A DNA stretch of 64,000 nucleotides from contig JAEZKL010000130.1 of the NCBI GenBank assembly GCA_023415475.1, positions 1 to 64,000 of the forward strand. The letters run 5' to 3'. The first letter of the stretch is position 1. Each line of letters begins with the position of its first letter. Of this stretch, positions 36,868-47,204 are shown piece after piece. Under the pieces are notes generated by a model, which was given only the letters and a program-made list of their open reading frames with translations, searched no databases and was not told where the DNA came from. This DNA is from Bacillota bacterium (GTDB lineage: Bacteria; Bacillota; Clostridia; Lachnospirales; Lachnospiraceae). The translations under genes were made by a program, and so were the position numbers.

Positions 36868-38340
36868 TTATTTCAGCGTTGATATCTCAATTCTATCATA
36901 TTCGTATGCTTCCGGATGTTCTCCGTAGCGATCCAATTGTGAGGATTTACAATAGTAGACGTATTCCCCCTCTACATCAATACTACCGGATGAATAATAA
37001 CCTCCCTCGAATTTGATGGTAGATTTGTCGCTAAGATCGATCAAGTAGATCTCAACCGGATCTTCATCACAGTCAAAGACTATCTTAAGATATCCCTCAT
37101 CAATATCACCTCTCATAAAATAGGCAGACCGGTTAATTTCTTTTATATCGAACGCATTCAGATACAGTCCGTTATTGTCTCCGTCAGTTCCGACAGAATA
37201 TATATTCATGTCTTCCCCGTTATTGAAGTCGATACCGTAATACACATGAGAAGCAGTGGCTGCCAACAGGGTAAAGGTATTCGCCTCGAACCAATTGCAT
37301 CCCAGTGCCTCTAATTCTTCTTTACTTAAGCTTTGTATCGTTGTAACTTCACGGTTCTTTACCTTATTTAGCTTCATTACTTTCGGTTCATCTGAGATAG
37401 CAAGAAAGAACAGTTCATTTTCGCTTGTCTTCATATCATATATATCCAGATCTTTATAAACTTCTTTCTTATTCTTCCCGTCAAAATCGATATAATATAG
37501 ACGATCATTGGGATCATTCTCATTCAAGGTATTGTTAGAGCTTTTGCTGATATAATACAGTCCGTCCTGCACCATGACTGCTTCAAGGGTATCAATAGAC
37601 TTTATCTTTGTGATAGTTTTCTTTACGCCCTCCTTATTAATCCGTATCAGCTCTCTGGCTTTTCTGTCTAAGGCAATTACGTCGTCATTATAAAATCCCA
37701 GTATTGTTGCTGTTCCCTTAAAAAGTCTGGTCTTATTCTTACCGTTCACACCAACCCGGTAAATGTCACCTTCCGTATGATAATAAATATTATCACCCTT
37801 GAGATAGAAATCACCGTTGTTAATATTGGCATCCTCTATTGTAGCAAGCTCTGTCACCTTCGAGGTATTCAGATTCTTTGCAGCGATCACCGTCTTGGTA
37901 AGCTTTCCCGTCTTATAAAAGAGATAATTTCCATGAGTCAATGCCGTCGTACCGTGAACCGCCTCCTTAGTCGAAACAAAATCGGAATTCGACGCCGGTT
38001 CTGTTACCTTAGCCGGCTGCTCGGCCGGTGTTGGCTTTGCTGTAGACTCAGGATTCTTGGTGAGCGACGGCTCCGCTGTAGATTCCGGCTTCTTGGTTGG
38101 TGTTGGCTCTGTTGTGATCACAGACTCCTCTGCTGGTGTTGGCATTACCGTAGTCGAAACTGTTGATTGATCAAATGAATCTTCAATTTTATCATTTTCA
38201 TTGTTACTATCTTGGGTTGATTTGTTACATGCTAAAGCTGCCATCGATACCATAAGCAGCAACCCTACCATCAAGGCCTTTTTCATCACCTTATATTTTT
38301 GTGATTTTCTTATTTCCTTTATATCATGGTTTGATATCAT
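36868..38340 (-). CDS. DUF5050-like propeller lipoprotein
   Basis: The ATG at 38340 has GGAGG 6 bp upstream. The 490-residue protein has a long basic N-terminus, a hydrophobic segment (about 20-38) and a Cys at the end of MVSMAALAC that looks like a lipobox. A Pro/Thr/Glu-rich linker with imperfect repeats (TPTKKPESTAEPSLTKNPES) spans about 65-125. The remainder is a beta-propeller with phrases such as DGLYYISKSSNN, NIYSVGTDG and EYVYYCKSSQ typical of DUF5050 proteins. Function unknown; it is placed 92 bp downstream of the RiPP export operon but not clearly part of it. Confidence 0.7.
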   Translation of the reverse strand: MISNHDIKEIRKSQKYKVMKKALMVGLLLMVSMAALACNKSTQDSNNENDKIEDSFDQSTVSTTVMPTPAEESVITTEPTPTKKPESTAEPSLTKNPESTAKPTPAEQPAKVTEPASNSDFVSTKEAVHGTTALTHGNYLFYKTGKLTKTVIAAKNLNTSKVTELATIEDANINNGDFYLKGDNIYYHTEGDIYRVGVNGKNKTRLFKGTATILGFYNDDVIALDRKARELIRINKEGVKKTITKIKSIDTLEAVMVQDGLYYISKSSNNTLNENDPNDRLYYIDFDGKNKKEVYKDLDIYDMKTSENELFFLAISDEPKVMKLNKVKNREVTTIQSLSKEELEALGCNWFEANTFTLLAATASHVYYGIDFNNGEDMNIYSVGTDGDNNGLYLNAFDIKEINRSAYFMRGDIDEGYLKIVFDCDEDPVEIYLIDLSDKSTIKFEGGYYSSGSIDVEGEYVYYCKSSQLDRYGEHPEAYEYDRIEISTLK

Positions 38341-38432
38341 AATTACCTCCATATATAGCATACTTATACATGATTCTACTATATTATAGACGATATTATA
38401 ATAAGAATGGTTTCATTTGTAAAATATTGAAT

Positions 38433-41123
38433 TTAAGCCATCTGTCTTCTGGCAAGGCTTGCAAAAACACCGTCCCTTTCCATCAGCTCCTGATATGTAC
38501 CCTGCTCTACGATTCTTCCCTGATCCATTACTAGAATCTTATTACAGTTTCTGATTGTGCTCAACCGATGAGCAATAACAATACGAGTTGATTTCAAGCT
38601 GTCCAGACTCCTGCTGACAATCGCCTGAGTAGTATTGTCCAAAGCGCTGGTAGCTTCGTCGAAATAAATAATCTTAGGCTTATTCACAATGGCTCTGGCA
38701 ATCATGATACGCTGCTTCTGACCGCCGGATATCGTGGAGGCTCCCTCACTGATTGTGGTGTGCATACCCATGGGCATCTCTTTGATATCTTCTTCAATCC
38801 CTGCCATTGCTGCCGCTTCCCAGGCATCATCCATCGAAAGGTATGGGTTGGTTCCAACAATATTATTAAAGATGGACCCAGTCATTAGTTGACCATTCTG
38901 AAGTACCACTCCTAACTGCCTGCGTACGGCTCTGACATCCACTTTTGATAAATCCTTTCCGTTATAATAGACGTTGCCTGTCTCCGGAGTCTCAAATCCA
39001 AGCAAAATACGGAGCAAAGTCGATTTACCACAACCGGAGGTACCAACCAAAGCAACATAGTCTCCTTCCTCAATACGGAATGAAATATCCTGCAGGACAA
39101 GCGGTCCGTCACTCTGATAACGAAAGGAAACATGACTGACTTCTATCTCACCAGTCAAAGTACCGGGAGACAGCTTATTATCATCGTCCTCTGGCAGAGT
39201 CTCCAGAATGGGCTTCGCCCTTTTATACAGCGGAATTACCAAATTGGCTCCGATGATCGAATTAGCAAGACCGACTAAAGAAAGCATAAAGGATACAAAG
39301 GCGGAATAGAAACCGATAAATCTGCTAGCCGTCATAGTCGCTTCACCACTAGCCTGTATATAGAATATAATCATACCGGCAAATACAGGAAAAGCCGTAT
39401 AAAATACCGCAAGCACATTAGATATTCTCTCCCTGCAAAGTGTCAATCTGCATTGTTCCTTGAATTCATTTGCCCAACGGGAGAAGGCTCTGCTTTGCGC
39501 ACCGGCAATCTTTAATTTTGTTACACTGCCAATCAGTTGAACCAACAATCCCGTTATTTTGTTTGATGCAGCAAGAACCTTATGCTCATATTTTACCTTG
39601 CGGGCTGCCAGCAACGCCATAACCAGAATAGACAAAAGGACCAGTAGAGCGGCAACCATGGCAAGCCTTGAATTATAGTAGAACAATACCACGAAGGTGA
39701 ACACTGAAAAGACACCAGATAATATGGAATTTAATGTAGTTCCTGAAAGTATCATACGAATTTGGCTGATTCCCATTGCACGCATAGCCAAATCACCGGA
39801 AGAAAATTGCTTATAAAAGGGTACCGGAAGACTAAGCAGGCGATCCCATACAGCAGCCTGAAGGGCTCCATCCATCCTACCCTCCATACGCTGGGTTGCC
39901 AATGCACGCGTTAATTGAAAAAGCATGGTTGCCAGTGCACTTACACAGAGTATTAATCCAATCTGCAACAGCGCACCTATATCCCCCTCCGGTATAACAT
40001 AATCAAAGACTAATCCGGTGGCCAATGGTACTGCAGTACTCAGTATCCCCCCAAATGCACCCATAATAGCAATTCTAAAAAGATCCTGTTTCCAACAGCT
40101 TTGCACTCCAAAACTCATTAGTTCCTTTAAGCCTATCTTCTTCTGCTCAAATGGACGAAATAACACAACGCCCTCTTCTCTAATCTGGGATGCCACCTTC
40201 TTGTTAACAGGGCATTGATTGCCATATGTCGGGTCATATAGGATATAGCAGCTTGGTGTTCTAGGCAATAGAGCAACTGGTCTGCCGTCCTCCTTCATAT
40301 AACCCAGAATAGGTCCTCCGTCCTGTTTATACCACCTGCCGTTTAAGGCTATCTCTCTTGTACGGAAATGAGATGCCCTTGCAATCGCATTTAGTGTAAG
40401 CTCTTGTTCTTCCTTTCGAGAAGGCAATAATATCTTCATCTTAAGACTCTGTCCAATCAGATTACAGACATCGGCAAGTGCATTACCGCTATCCTCATGA
40501 AGAACGGTCTTTTTCTCCTTCTGATTCAGGACCGTAAGCTGCTTCAGTGAGTTAGATATTAATCGTTGGTCATTTTCCTGTCTCCTCTTCCGTTGTATCT
40601 CTTCGTTCTCTCTTTGCTTTTTGCATCGCTCTGCCTGAGAACACAGAATCCTGCTGTGAAGGCTGTTTCTTATTTCTTTCTTCTTTATAAACTCTTCAAT
40701 AATGATTCCTTCCTCCGCAGCAGCTATCTCATTGTCTGCCGCACCTCGCACACCTTCCGATATATGCTTCAACCAGTTTTGTGTCATCTGTGAAAGCTTT
40801 ACTTTAACCTTCTCATCTGATACCCCAGCCAACCATAAGGTTTCTAACCGGATTAACACACAGTCAAGGGAAGGTGCAGCCTGAATCACCATTCCATGTT
40901 CCGCCATTTCATGTTCCATACCAAAAAGCAACTCTCCCGGACCGGCCTCAAACCAAAAATATCTTACTCCTGTTTCATTATCAGACCTTAAGGCCGACAA
41001 GAAAAATAAAGCCGTGCCCTCCAGGACAAGCCAGACATACTCCGGGTTATGAAGCAAGTGTACCATGTCCTCTTTATTATCGATTATCGTGCCTTCCTTT
41101 TGAAATATATCAAAAATATCCAT
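38433..41123 (-). CDS. NHLM-type ABC transporter, permease/ATPase without peptidase domain
   Basis: An 896-residue ABC protein of the type paired with Nif11/NHLP peptide exporters. The N-terminal 300 residues lack a C39 domain and hold a poorly conserved cyclic-nucleotide-binding-like region (PGELLFGMEHEMAEHG). Six membrane segments lie at about 345-620. The ATPase has Walker A GTSGCGKST, signature ISGGQKQRIMIA and Walker B IIYFDEATSALD. It is the last gene of the export operon, 48 bp after the C39-bearing partner. In known NHLP loci the two ABC proteins occur together with an HlyD adaptor. Confidence 0.88.
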   Translation of the reverse strand: MDIFDIFQKEGTIIDNKEDMVHLLHNPEYVWLVLEGTALFFLSALRSDNETGVRYFWFEAGPGELLFGMEHEMAEHGMVIQAAPSLDCVLIRLETLWLAGVSDEKVKVKLSQMTQNWLKHISEGVRGAADNEIAAAEEGIIIEEFIKKKEIRNSLHSRILCSQAERCKKQRENEEIQRKRRQENDQRLISNSLKQLTVLNQKEKKTVLHEDSGNALADVCNLIGQSLKMKILLPSRKEEQELTLNAIARASHFRTREIALNGRWYKQDGGPILGYMKEDGRPVALLPRTPSCYILYDPTYGNQCPVNKKVASQIREEGVVLFRPFEQKKIGLKELMSFGVQSCWKQDLFRIAIMGAFGGILSTAVPLATGLVFDYVIPEGDIGALLQIGLILCVSALATMLFQLTRALATQRMEGRMDGALQAAVWDRLLSLPVPFYKQFSSGDLAMRAMGISQIRMILSGTTLNSILSGVFSVFTFVVLFYYNSRLAMVAALLVLLSILVMALLAARKVKYEHKVLAASNKITGLLVQLIGSVTKLKIAGAQSRAFSRWANEFKEQCRLTLCRERISNVLAVFYTAFPVFAGMIIFYIQASGEATMTASRFIGFYSAFVSFMLSLVGLANSIIGANLVIPLYKRAKPILETLPEDDDNKLSPGTLTGEIEVSHVSFRYQSDGPLVLQDISFRIEEGDYVALVGTSGCGKSTLLRILLGFETPETGNVYYNGKDLSKVDVRAVRRQLGVVLQNGQLMTGSIFNNIVGTNPYLSMDDAWEAAAMAGIEEDIKEMPMGMHTTISEGASTISGGQKQRIMIARAIVNKPKIIYFDEATSALDNTTQAIVSRSLDSLKSTRIVIAHRLSTIRNCNKILVMDQGRIVEQGTYQELMERDGVFASLARRQMA

Positions 41124-41171
41124 ATCTCACCCGCTCTTTTCTATGAAAGCACTGCACAAGCCGCAGTCTGC

Positions 41172-43346
41172 TTAACCTGTCTTAATCAGTTCGGTATAAA
41201 CCCCGTTCTTTGCGTACAACTCATCATGTGTTCCACGTTCAACGATTTTTCCTTTATCAAGGAGAATAATCTCATCGCAATCTCGAATGGTACTGAGGCG
41301 ATGCGCTATAATCAGACAGGTACACCCCCGCCGTCTGATATTCTCATCGACTGCTTTTTCCATCAACGGATCGAGCGCACTTGTCGCCTCATCAAGGATT
41401 AGTATCGATGGATTTCGCAGTAGCGCTCTGGCAATTTCAATACGCTGCCTCTGCCCACCACTAAAATTCTTACCTTCTTCTTCCATTCTTAGATCATAAC
41501 CGCCGGAACGGGCAGTAATGTCCTCATGAATACAGGCATCCTTTGCTGCACGGATAAGCTCCTCCTCCCCCACAGTCTCATCCCATAAGGAAATATTATC
41601 GCGAATACTTTCCCGAAATATTCTGATATCCTGGTCAACCATACACAGAGAATTGGTAATCACATACTGCTGCCACTCGGTTCGAGGCCGTCCATCCAGA
41701 AGTATTTCACCCGACCACGGCTGATAAATACCAGCCAATAGCTTTGCTACGGTTGATTTACCGCTGCCGGAACCGCCTACCAGTGCCACTCGATTGCCCG
41801 GCTTAAGCTTTAGGCTGAAAATCTCGATGAGTGGCGGATCCAGAGAACTATAACCAAAGGTAATGTCCTTAAGATCAACAAATCCCTCCAGTTTGTAGTC
41901 TTTCTCCTCCTGAACATCTGAGAGTTCTTCCGCCTTTGATATTTCGGTCTCTTTATTGTCAAAATCTATGGGATTTTTCATAACATCATCCAGTCGCTCG
42001 ATTTCTCCTTCCACTTCCTGAAGCTCCGCTCCCAATCCGATGATCTCCTTCACCGGTGTCATAAAGCTTTCCATAAGACTTTGAAAGGCCACTAGCATAC
42101 CAATTGTCATACTACCCCTGAGAATAAAATATGCACCCATAATCAGTACGACCGCATTGTTAATACCGTTAAGGAATACCGGAAGCACCCCCAAATACTG
42201 AGAGGATACACCAAGCTTTTGCTCTGAATTTAGAGCTTTTGCTTGATATCCTGACCATTTGGCAAAGAAATCAGATTCCGAGCCGGAGGCTTTTAATGTC
42301 TCAATAAGCTGTAAACCGTTCATGCCGGTAGCTATAAGCAGACCTCTGTCCTTTAACAACAAACTGTTACTATCCTTTCTATGATACGAGACCAGCTTAA
42401 GATAGAGAATATTGATAAGCGCGATAACTGCTCCTACTGTAGCTAATACGATATTGTAGCGTAGCATCAGCAGAAAATAAAAAATAATCAAAACTAAATT
42501 TAACAATGCTGATGCAAGCTTGCCGGACAGAAACTTTGCAACACGGTCATTACTCTGCATACGGGACGCAATATCCCCGACCACTCGTTGGTAGAAAAAT
42601 ACCGGTGGCAGCCTTAAGATATGCCATAAGAAGCGGCTTGAATTTGCGATTGCCAGTTTCATCTCCATCTTTAACAAAACATGTTTTTGCAGGAGGGTAA
42701 GTATCCCTCGAAATACGGCTGTTATTCCCATTCCCAACAGCAAGGGCATTACCCAGGAGGTTTTCCCGTCAAGAAGCACATCATCAACAAAGCTTCTTGT
42801 AAAGACAGGAAGTATCAATCCGGGAATGACCATTGCCAATCCCACCAGCACCACATACAGTAAGGCTGCTTTCAAGCCGGACAGCCGATTCAGTAAGGTT
42901 GCTGCTATGCTGCTTTTCTTCCCTTCCTTCCGAAACTCTGTCGTAGGCTTAAATGACATTGTCACTCCCGTAAAGGATTGATTGAATTCCTCCTCTGTTA
43001 CACTGCGTCGTCCTGAAGCAGGATCATTAATATAGAATTTGCTTTTCCCAATACCTTCAAGAACCATAAAATGACTGAAATTCCAATGGATGATTAGAGG
43101 TAATTGCATTTCCTTCAATTGACTTGGTTCCTTGCGATATCCCTTCGCCTCCAGATCGTAATGTCTTGCTGCTTTTAATATATTACTTGCTTTACTGCCA
43201 TCGCGGGAAACACCGCATTCCACTCTTACCTGCTCAAGTGGCACATATTTCCCGTAATATCTTAGAATCATGGTTAGTGAGGCTGCTCCGCATTCCGAGG
43301 CTTCCATCTGCAGAACAGTGGGAACCTTAACACGATACCTTCCCAT
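41172..43346 (-). CDS. Peptidase-containing RiPP exporter ABC transporter (C39, NHLP type)
   Basis: A 724-residue protein with three parts. The C39 peptidase domain (1-130) has C19 in MEASECGAASL, H92 in WNFSHFMVLEG and D108 in INDPASG, a complete catalytic set. The membrane domain has six segments (about 165-440). The ATPase has Walker A GGSGSGKST, signature FSGGQRQRIEIA and Walker B LILDEATSALD. It should remove the leader of the Nif11-type peptide after its Gly-Gly motif and export the core. AGAGGGG precedes the ATG, which follows the adaptor gene by 2 bp. Confidence 0.92.
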   Translation of the reverse strand: MGRYRVKVPTVLQMEASECGAASLTMILRYYGKYVPLEQVRVECGVSRDGSKASNILKAARHYDLEAKGYRKEPSQLKEMQLPLIIHWNFSHFMVLEGIGKSKFYINDPASGRRSVTEEEFNQSFTGVTMSFKPTTEFRKEGKKSSIAATLLNRLSGLKAALLYVVLVGLAMVIPGLILPVFTRSFVDDVLLDGKTSWVMPLLLGMGITAVFRGILTLLQKHVLLKMEMKLAIANSSRFLWHILRLPPVFFYQRVVGDIASRMQSNDRVAKFLSGKLASALLNLVLIIFYFLLMLRYNIVLATVGAVIALINILYLKLVSYHRKDSNSLLLKDRGLLIATGMNGLQLIETLKASGSESDFFAKWSGYQAKALNSEQKLGVSSQYLGVLPVFLNGINNAVVLIMGAYFILRGSMTIGMLVAFQSLMESFMTPVKEIIGLGAELQEVEGEIERLDDVMKNPIDFDNKETEISKAEELSDVQEEKDYKLEGFVDLKDITFGYSSLDPPLIEIFSLKLKPGNRVALVGGSGSGKSTVAKLLAGIYQPWSGEILLDGRPRTEWQQYVITNSLCMVDQDIRIFRESIRDNISLWDETVGEEELIRAAKDACIHEDITARSGGYDLRMEEEGKNFSGGQRQRIEIARALLRNPSILILDEATSALDPLMEKAVDENIRRRGCTCLIIAHRLSTIRDCDEIILLDKGKIVERGTHDELYAKNGVYTELIKTG

Positions 43347-43348
43347 CT

Positions 43349-44314
43349 CTACTGCACCCCTCTTTCCAGGCTGGGAATTACTTTCTCCAGTGGTCTTTCT
43401 CTACTGATTACAACTGCTCCCTGCACCAGCGTTCCACTGGAGATCGTAAAAGGTGGTCCGGAGGGAGAAGACCATTTAAAACCACTTACTGTATGAATAT
43501 CTGTCGTTAAATCAATCTTAACCCGAACCGGTATACCCATCTCACTAAGCTTTGCAACCAGTTCCTGACTGCCAAGTGTCTGAAGCATACTCTGCTCCGT
43601 TGCCGGGTATTCGTCAACAGATATCACTCTCCCTATCATAAACCCAAATTCTTCTTTATTTACAATACTAGGTATAATCTGTGCCTCCATACCGGATCTG
43701 ATCCTTCCGCTCTGCTCAGCTGTTACATATAATACCGCCTCTAACCTGACCGTAGAATCATACTGCTCCAGAATCGCAAGAGCGTCTCCCTGTTTAATGA
43801 CACTTCCTTTCTGAATATTAAGCTCCATAATGCGTCCTGTTATCGGTGCAATAATTCTGGAGCGATAATCGAGCTCCTCCCTGAGCTGCTTTACCCTAGT
43901 CTGTGCCTCTGTAAATTCCTCTGCGCTTACATTATTCGCTGCTTCCATCGAACTGAGTGTATCAATCAAACTATTAATTTGCTCCACCAGCTCCGGTTGT
44001 GCAACTCTTGCAATGACATCCCCTTTATTCACCATGTCACCGTTTTCAAAACGAATATCCGTTACCTGCCCCATACTTTCGGAATTCAATGTATACACAC
44101 CCGCATTATTTAATAGAATTCCGGTTCCCTCAATCTTCGTAATAATACTCCCCCTATAACCCCAGATCGCTGCACAGAATAAAATAAGACCGATAGCAAC
44201 CAAAACTAGCCAGGCTTTGGGTGAGGTCAATCGAATTAACTGATCAAGCTGTTCCGGAGAGGAAAGCTTCTTTAATGATATTTCACGAAAGACAGTCCTT
44301 TTCATTCCAATCAC
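43349..44314 (-). CDS. HlyD-family adaptor of the RiPP exporter
   Basis: A 321-residue membrane fusion protein. A membrane segment lies at about 34-52. The biotinyl-lipoyl-like halves flank a coiled coil (residues 108-140), with VTDIRFENGDMVNKGDVIAR and SRIIAPITGRIMELNIQKGS. Length and layout fit the NHLP secretion protein family. It overlaps the gene before it by 4 bp and the next by a 2-bp gap, so it is firmly inside one operon. Confidence 0.9.
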   Translation of the reverse strand: MIGMKRTVFREISLKKLSSPEQLDQLIRLTSPKAWLVLVAIGLILFCAAIWGYRGSIITKIEGTGILLNNAGVYTLNSESMGQVTDIRFENGDMVNKGDVIARVAQPELVEQINSLIDTLSSMEAANNVSAEEFTEAQTRVKQLREELDYRSRIIAPITGRIMELNIQKGSVIKQGDALAILEQYDSTVRLEAVLYVTAEQSGRIRSGMEAQIIPSIVNKEEFGFMIGRVISVDEYPATEQSMLQTLGSQELVAKLSEMGIPVRVKIDLTTDIHTVSGFKWSSPSGPPFTISSGTLVQGAVVISRERPLEKVIPSLERGVQ

Positions 44315-45438
44315 CTTTCCAGACGGCTAAATGATCCGTCTATAAGTTGCTTAATCACTATTAAATCTCCTGCTTCGTCGCCGGTTTCGGTAAATTCATG
44401 CACTCCGCATACACCCGTCCATTTCCCGAGCTCACGCAGTTTCTCCGCAACCTCCTCACGATTATTATTCTCAGTATTCTGTAAGGCGGCCGCCAAGATA
44501 TGAACGGCATCATAGCCAAGTGCCGCATAAGAATCGGGCTCCATCCCGTATTTATTAGCAAAATTGCGGGAAAAGCCTTTTGCCTGTTCGCTGGCAGCCG
44601 GGTCAAATACAGAACCAATCACGATGCTTGAATCCTGTTCTCCAATCAGGTTCGACAGCTGTGAGGAATCAAGTGCATTGCCTCCTATGAAAACTGTGTT
44701 AATCCCAATCTGTCCGGCATCATATATAAATTGCCCACCCTGGGATATTGCTGCCGCGACAAATATCCCATCATAGCCAAAGGCTCTCCACCTGTCCTTC
44801 AGACGGCTCAGCTCTTCTTCTCCGGCATACTCCGTAAAGCGATCAACTATGGTAATTCCATATCTTCGAAACTGATCCTCAACGGCATCCGCCAAACCCC
44901 TACCATAGGAATCATCGGAATAGTAAATTACAATCCGCTTATGATTCATGTCAGCCAGAAATTCTGCTAATTTTTCTGCCAGAACAGCATCACTTGGAAT
45001 GATCCGGAAAATATTTTGTTGATCTTTTTCGGTTAATTCCGGCGCAGTAGATGCAGGAGAAAGCATCACAAGATTTGCTTCCTTATAGATTGCAGATGCA
45101 GGCACTGAGATATAGGAGCTTTTATGTCCAATCACTGCCATTACTGTCTCACTATCCGACATACTTTGTGCGACAGCCAAGCCCTTAGTCGTCTCAGAAG
45201 CATCATCCGACTTCAGTAGTCGGAGTCTCTGCCCCCTTATCCCACCCTTCTCATTGATTTCTTCCACTGCCATGTCGATACCTTCTTCGAACAAACTAGT
45301 GTCGGATGCAAAGGGCCAAGCCACCCCCAGTGTAATTTCCTCCGTTTTGTTCGATATCTGCACACAGCTTGAAAGACTTAAGGTTATTATGATAACCGGA
45401 ATGATTTTGATGACGAGCTGATCTATTTTTTTTATCAT
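44311..45438 (-). CDS. Branched-chain amino acid-type substrate-binding lipoprotein in the RiPP export operon
   Basis: The ATG at 45438 follows GGATGAGG, preferred over the ATG at 45477. The 375-residue protein has a signal with lipobox LSSC and a periplasmic-binding fold of the LivJ/peripla_BP_6 type (GVAWPFASDTSLFEEGIDMA, GIRGQRLRLL, RIVIYYSDDSYGRGLADAVE). No matching permease genes are present. It is the first gene of the operon that encodes the adaptor and two ABC proteins. It may sense or bind the exported peptide or a signal at the cell surface, which is inference. Confidence 0.82.
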   Translation of the reverse strand: MIKKIDQLVIKIIPVIIITLSLSSCVQISNKTEEITLGVAWPFASDTSLFEEGIDMAVEEINEKGGIRGQRLRLLKSDDASETTKGLAVAQSMSDSETVMAVIGHKSSYISVPASAIYKEANLVMLSPASTAPELTEKDQQNIFRIIPSDAVLAEKLAEFLADMNHKRIVIYYSDDSYGRGLADAVEDQFRRYGITIVDRFTEYAGEEELSRLKDRWRAFGYDGIFVAAAISQGGQFIYDAGQIGINTVFIGGNALDSSQLSNLIGEQDSSIVIGSVFDPAASEQAKGFSRNFANKYGMEPDSYAALGYDAVHILAAALQNTENNNREEVAEKLRELGKWTGVCGVHEFTETGDEAGDLIVIKQLIDGSFSRLER

Positions 45439-45528
45439 AACCTCATCCTTTCCTATGTTAAAACCATTATTTTGCATAGCTTCTCATTACTGAGCCGTTG
45501 TACGATAATACGCAGTGAGCTAAAAAGT

Positions 45529-45546
45529 ATTACATCATGATGTAAT
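45529..45546. promoter_or_regulatory. Perfect 18-bp palindrome between the export operon and maturase genes
   Basis: ATTACATCATGATGTAAT is its own reverse complement. It lies 90 bp upstream of the binding lipoprotein gene and 154 bp upstream of the maturase gene, so a single regulator could act on both. TGATG...CATCA half-sites continue to 45556. Confidence 0.5.
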
Positions 45547-45699
45547 GAATTCATCAATCAAACGTATTAATTTACAATAGAAAGTACGTGTTGCGGAATT
45601 CTACAGACCCGAATGAAATATCATCCTGCTAAAAGCTTCATACGGAAGACAGACAGGTAATCGTTATCAAAAATATTATATAGAAAAGAGGATAAGAGA

Positions 45700-47085
45700 A
45701 TGGATACAAAAGAGTTACTGCCCTTCCATCTGTTTCAATATAACGGTGAGCGTTATATGATCAATGTTGAAAAAATGCAGGCTGATACCATGGATCAACA
45801 CTCCTATTCATATCTGGAGAAATTAGCAATTGACGGCTACATGGCAGAATTACCACCGGATATGCAGTCAAAGCTAGAACACTATGGACTTCTCCCGACA
45901 GAAGGTACTAAAAGTAGACAGGTCCTCTCACCAAAGCATACACCTATCACTTATATGTCCCTTCTCGTTACCCAAGACTGTAATCTACGCTGCATCTATT
46001 GTTATGAGGATAAGACCAAGGCCAGAATGGATGAGAAAACCGCCTTTCGGGCGGTGGACTGGTTAATCAGAAAATCGGAGAATATGCGGTCGATTCATAT
46101 TGTTTTTTTTGGCGGTGAGCCTTTACTAAATTTTCCGTTAATGAAGGCAGTAGTTGAATATGCCAATGAAGCAGCGCACAAAGCCGGCAAACAGGCCACT
46201 TATTCCATTACAACCAATGGAACGCTATTGGATGATGAGAAAAATCAGTTTTTTCTGAAGCACCAAATCAAAGTGATGATCAGCTTTGACGGACGAAAGG
46301 AGCTTCAGGATGTACAACGGCCATTTGCCTCGGGCTCAGGCTCCTATGACCTAATCTTGCCCAAAATTCATGATCTGCTGAAGCTTATGCCCCAGACTTC
46401 ATGTCATGCAGTTGTCATGGGAAACACTTCTCCTGAGAAGGTAAAGGATGCATTGCAGGAGCTTGGTTTTCAACAGGTATCCGTAGCAATGAATTCCCAA
46501 TCTCTGTTTACTCTCGACAGTCAGAAGGATAAAGCATCGGACCGTGATATCCGGAGCATGATAAGCGCTCTGGAAGAGGAAGCGATAGTTTGGTACAATC
46601 GGATCATAGCTCGGGATACCGTTTCTATAAATAAATTGACCGGAAGGAGCTATCTGTACCTGGCTCTGCGTTGCCTTTTAAATCATTCAATGAGAATATT
46701 TTTCTGCGGTGCCGGGAGGAGTATGGCCGCTGTTGCCCCCTCTGGGGATATCTATTTATGCCATCGCTTTGTCGGGCTGGATGATTACCGTATCGGTAGC
46801 ATCGATGAGCATGATCTTAACCTAGAGAGCTTTAGTCAAAGCCCGGTTGAGGCAAATGCTATCTGTAACCGCTGTTTTGCCCGTTACTACTGCGGTGGTG
46901 GCTGTAAGCATGATCATGTCTCCTCTCGTGGCTACATCGATCAACCCGAAGAAGGAATGTGTCAGCTAAAACAGAGGGAACTTGAGCTGGCTGCCACAGT
47001 AGTCAGCAGGTTATCTCACGAGGACCGTAACTGGCTAGTCAAAGAGAAAATCTTTCCACCTAAGCCCTGCCCCCTGGATTTCTGA
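45700..47085 (+). CDS. Radical SAM/SPASM peptide maturase
   Basis: A 461-residue enzyme. The radical SAM cluster motif is C94-x3-C98-x2-C101 (CNLRCIYCYED). GGEP (138-141) is the SAM-binding motif. The C-terminal SPASM region has C336, C354, then C389-x2-C392-x5-C398-x3-C402 and C421, a full set for two auxiliary clusters. An N-terminal region of about 80 residues (YNGERYMINVEKM...) resembles peptide-recognition parts of RiPP maturases. It should install thioether or related links on the nearby Cys-containing peptides. GAGGATAAGAG precedes the ATG. It is close to clostridial Cys-rich-peptide maturases in appearance. Confidence 0.9.
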   Translation: MDTKELLPFHLFQYNGERYMINVEKMQADTMDQHSYSYLEKLAIDGYMAELPPDMQSKLEHYGLLPTEGTKSRQVLSPKHTPITYMSLLVTQDCNLRCIYCYEDKTKARMDEKTAFRAVDWLIRKSENMRSIHIVFFGGEPLLNFPLMKAVVEYANEAAHKAGKQATYSITTNGTLLDDEKNQFFLKHQIKVMISFDGRKELQDVQRPFASGSGSYDLILPKIHDLLKLMPQTSCHAVVMGNTSPEKVKDALQELGFQQVSVAMNSQSLFTLDSQKDKASDRDIRSMISALEEEAIVWYNRIIARDTVSINKLTGRSYLYLALRCLLNHSMRIFFCGAGRSMAAVAPSGDIYLCHRFVGLDDYRIGSIDEHDLNLESFSQSPVEANAICNRCFARYYCGGGCKHDHVSSRGYIDQPEEGMCQLKQRELELAATVVSRLSHEDRNWLVKEKIFPPKPCPLDF

Positions 47086-47121
47086 TAGAAGGGAAGCTGG
47101 AACAGAGCATCAACATTAACA

Positions 47122-47174
47122 TAAGAAAAGGCTGCCACTCAATAGATTATCTGCTAAGTGGCAGCCTTTTCTTA
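47122..47174. terminator. Bidirectional terminator between maturase and precursor genes
   Basis: A perfect 18-bp stem (47122-47139 with 47157-47174) ends in TTTTCTTA on both strands. It separates two convergent genes. Confidence 0.85.
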
Positions 47175-47204
47175 CATATCACTGACTAAAGAGAATATAT
47201 CTGA

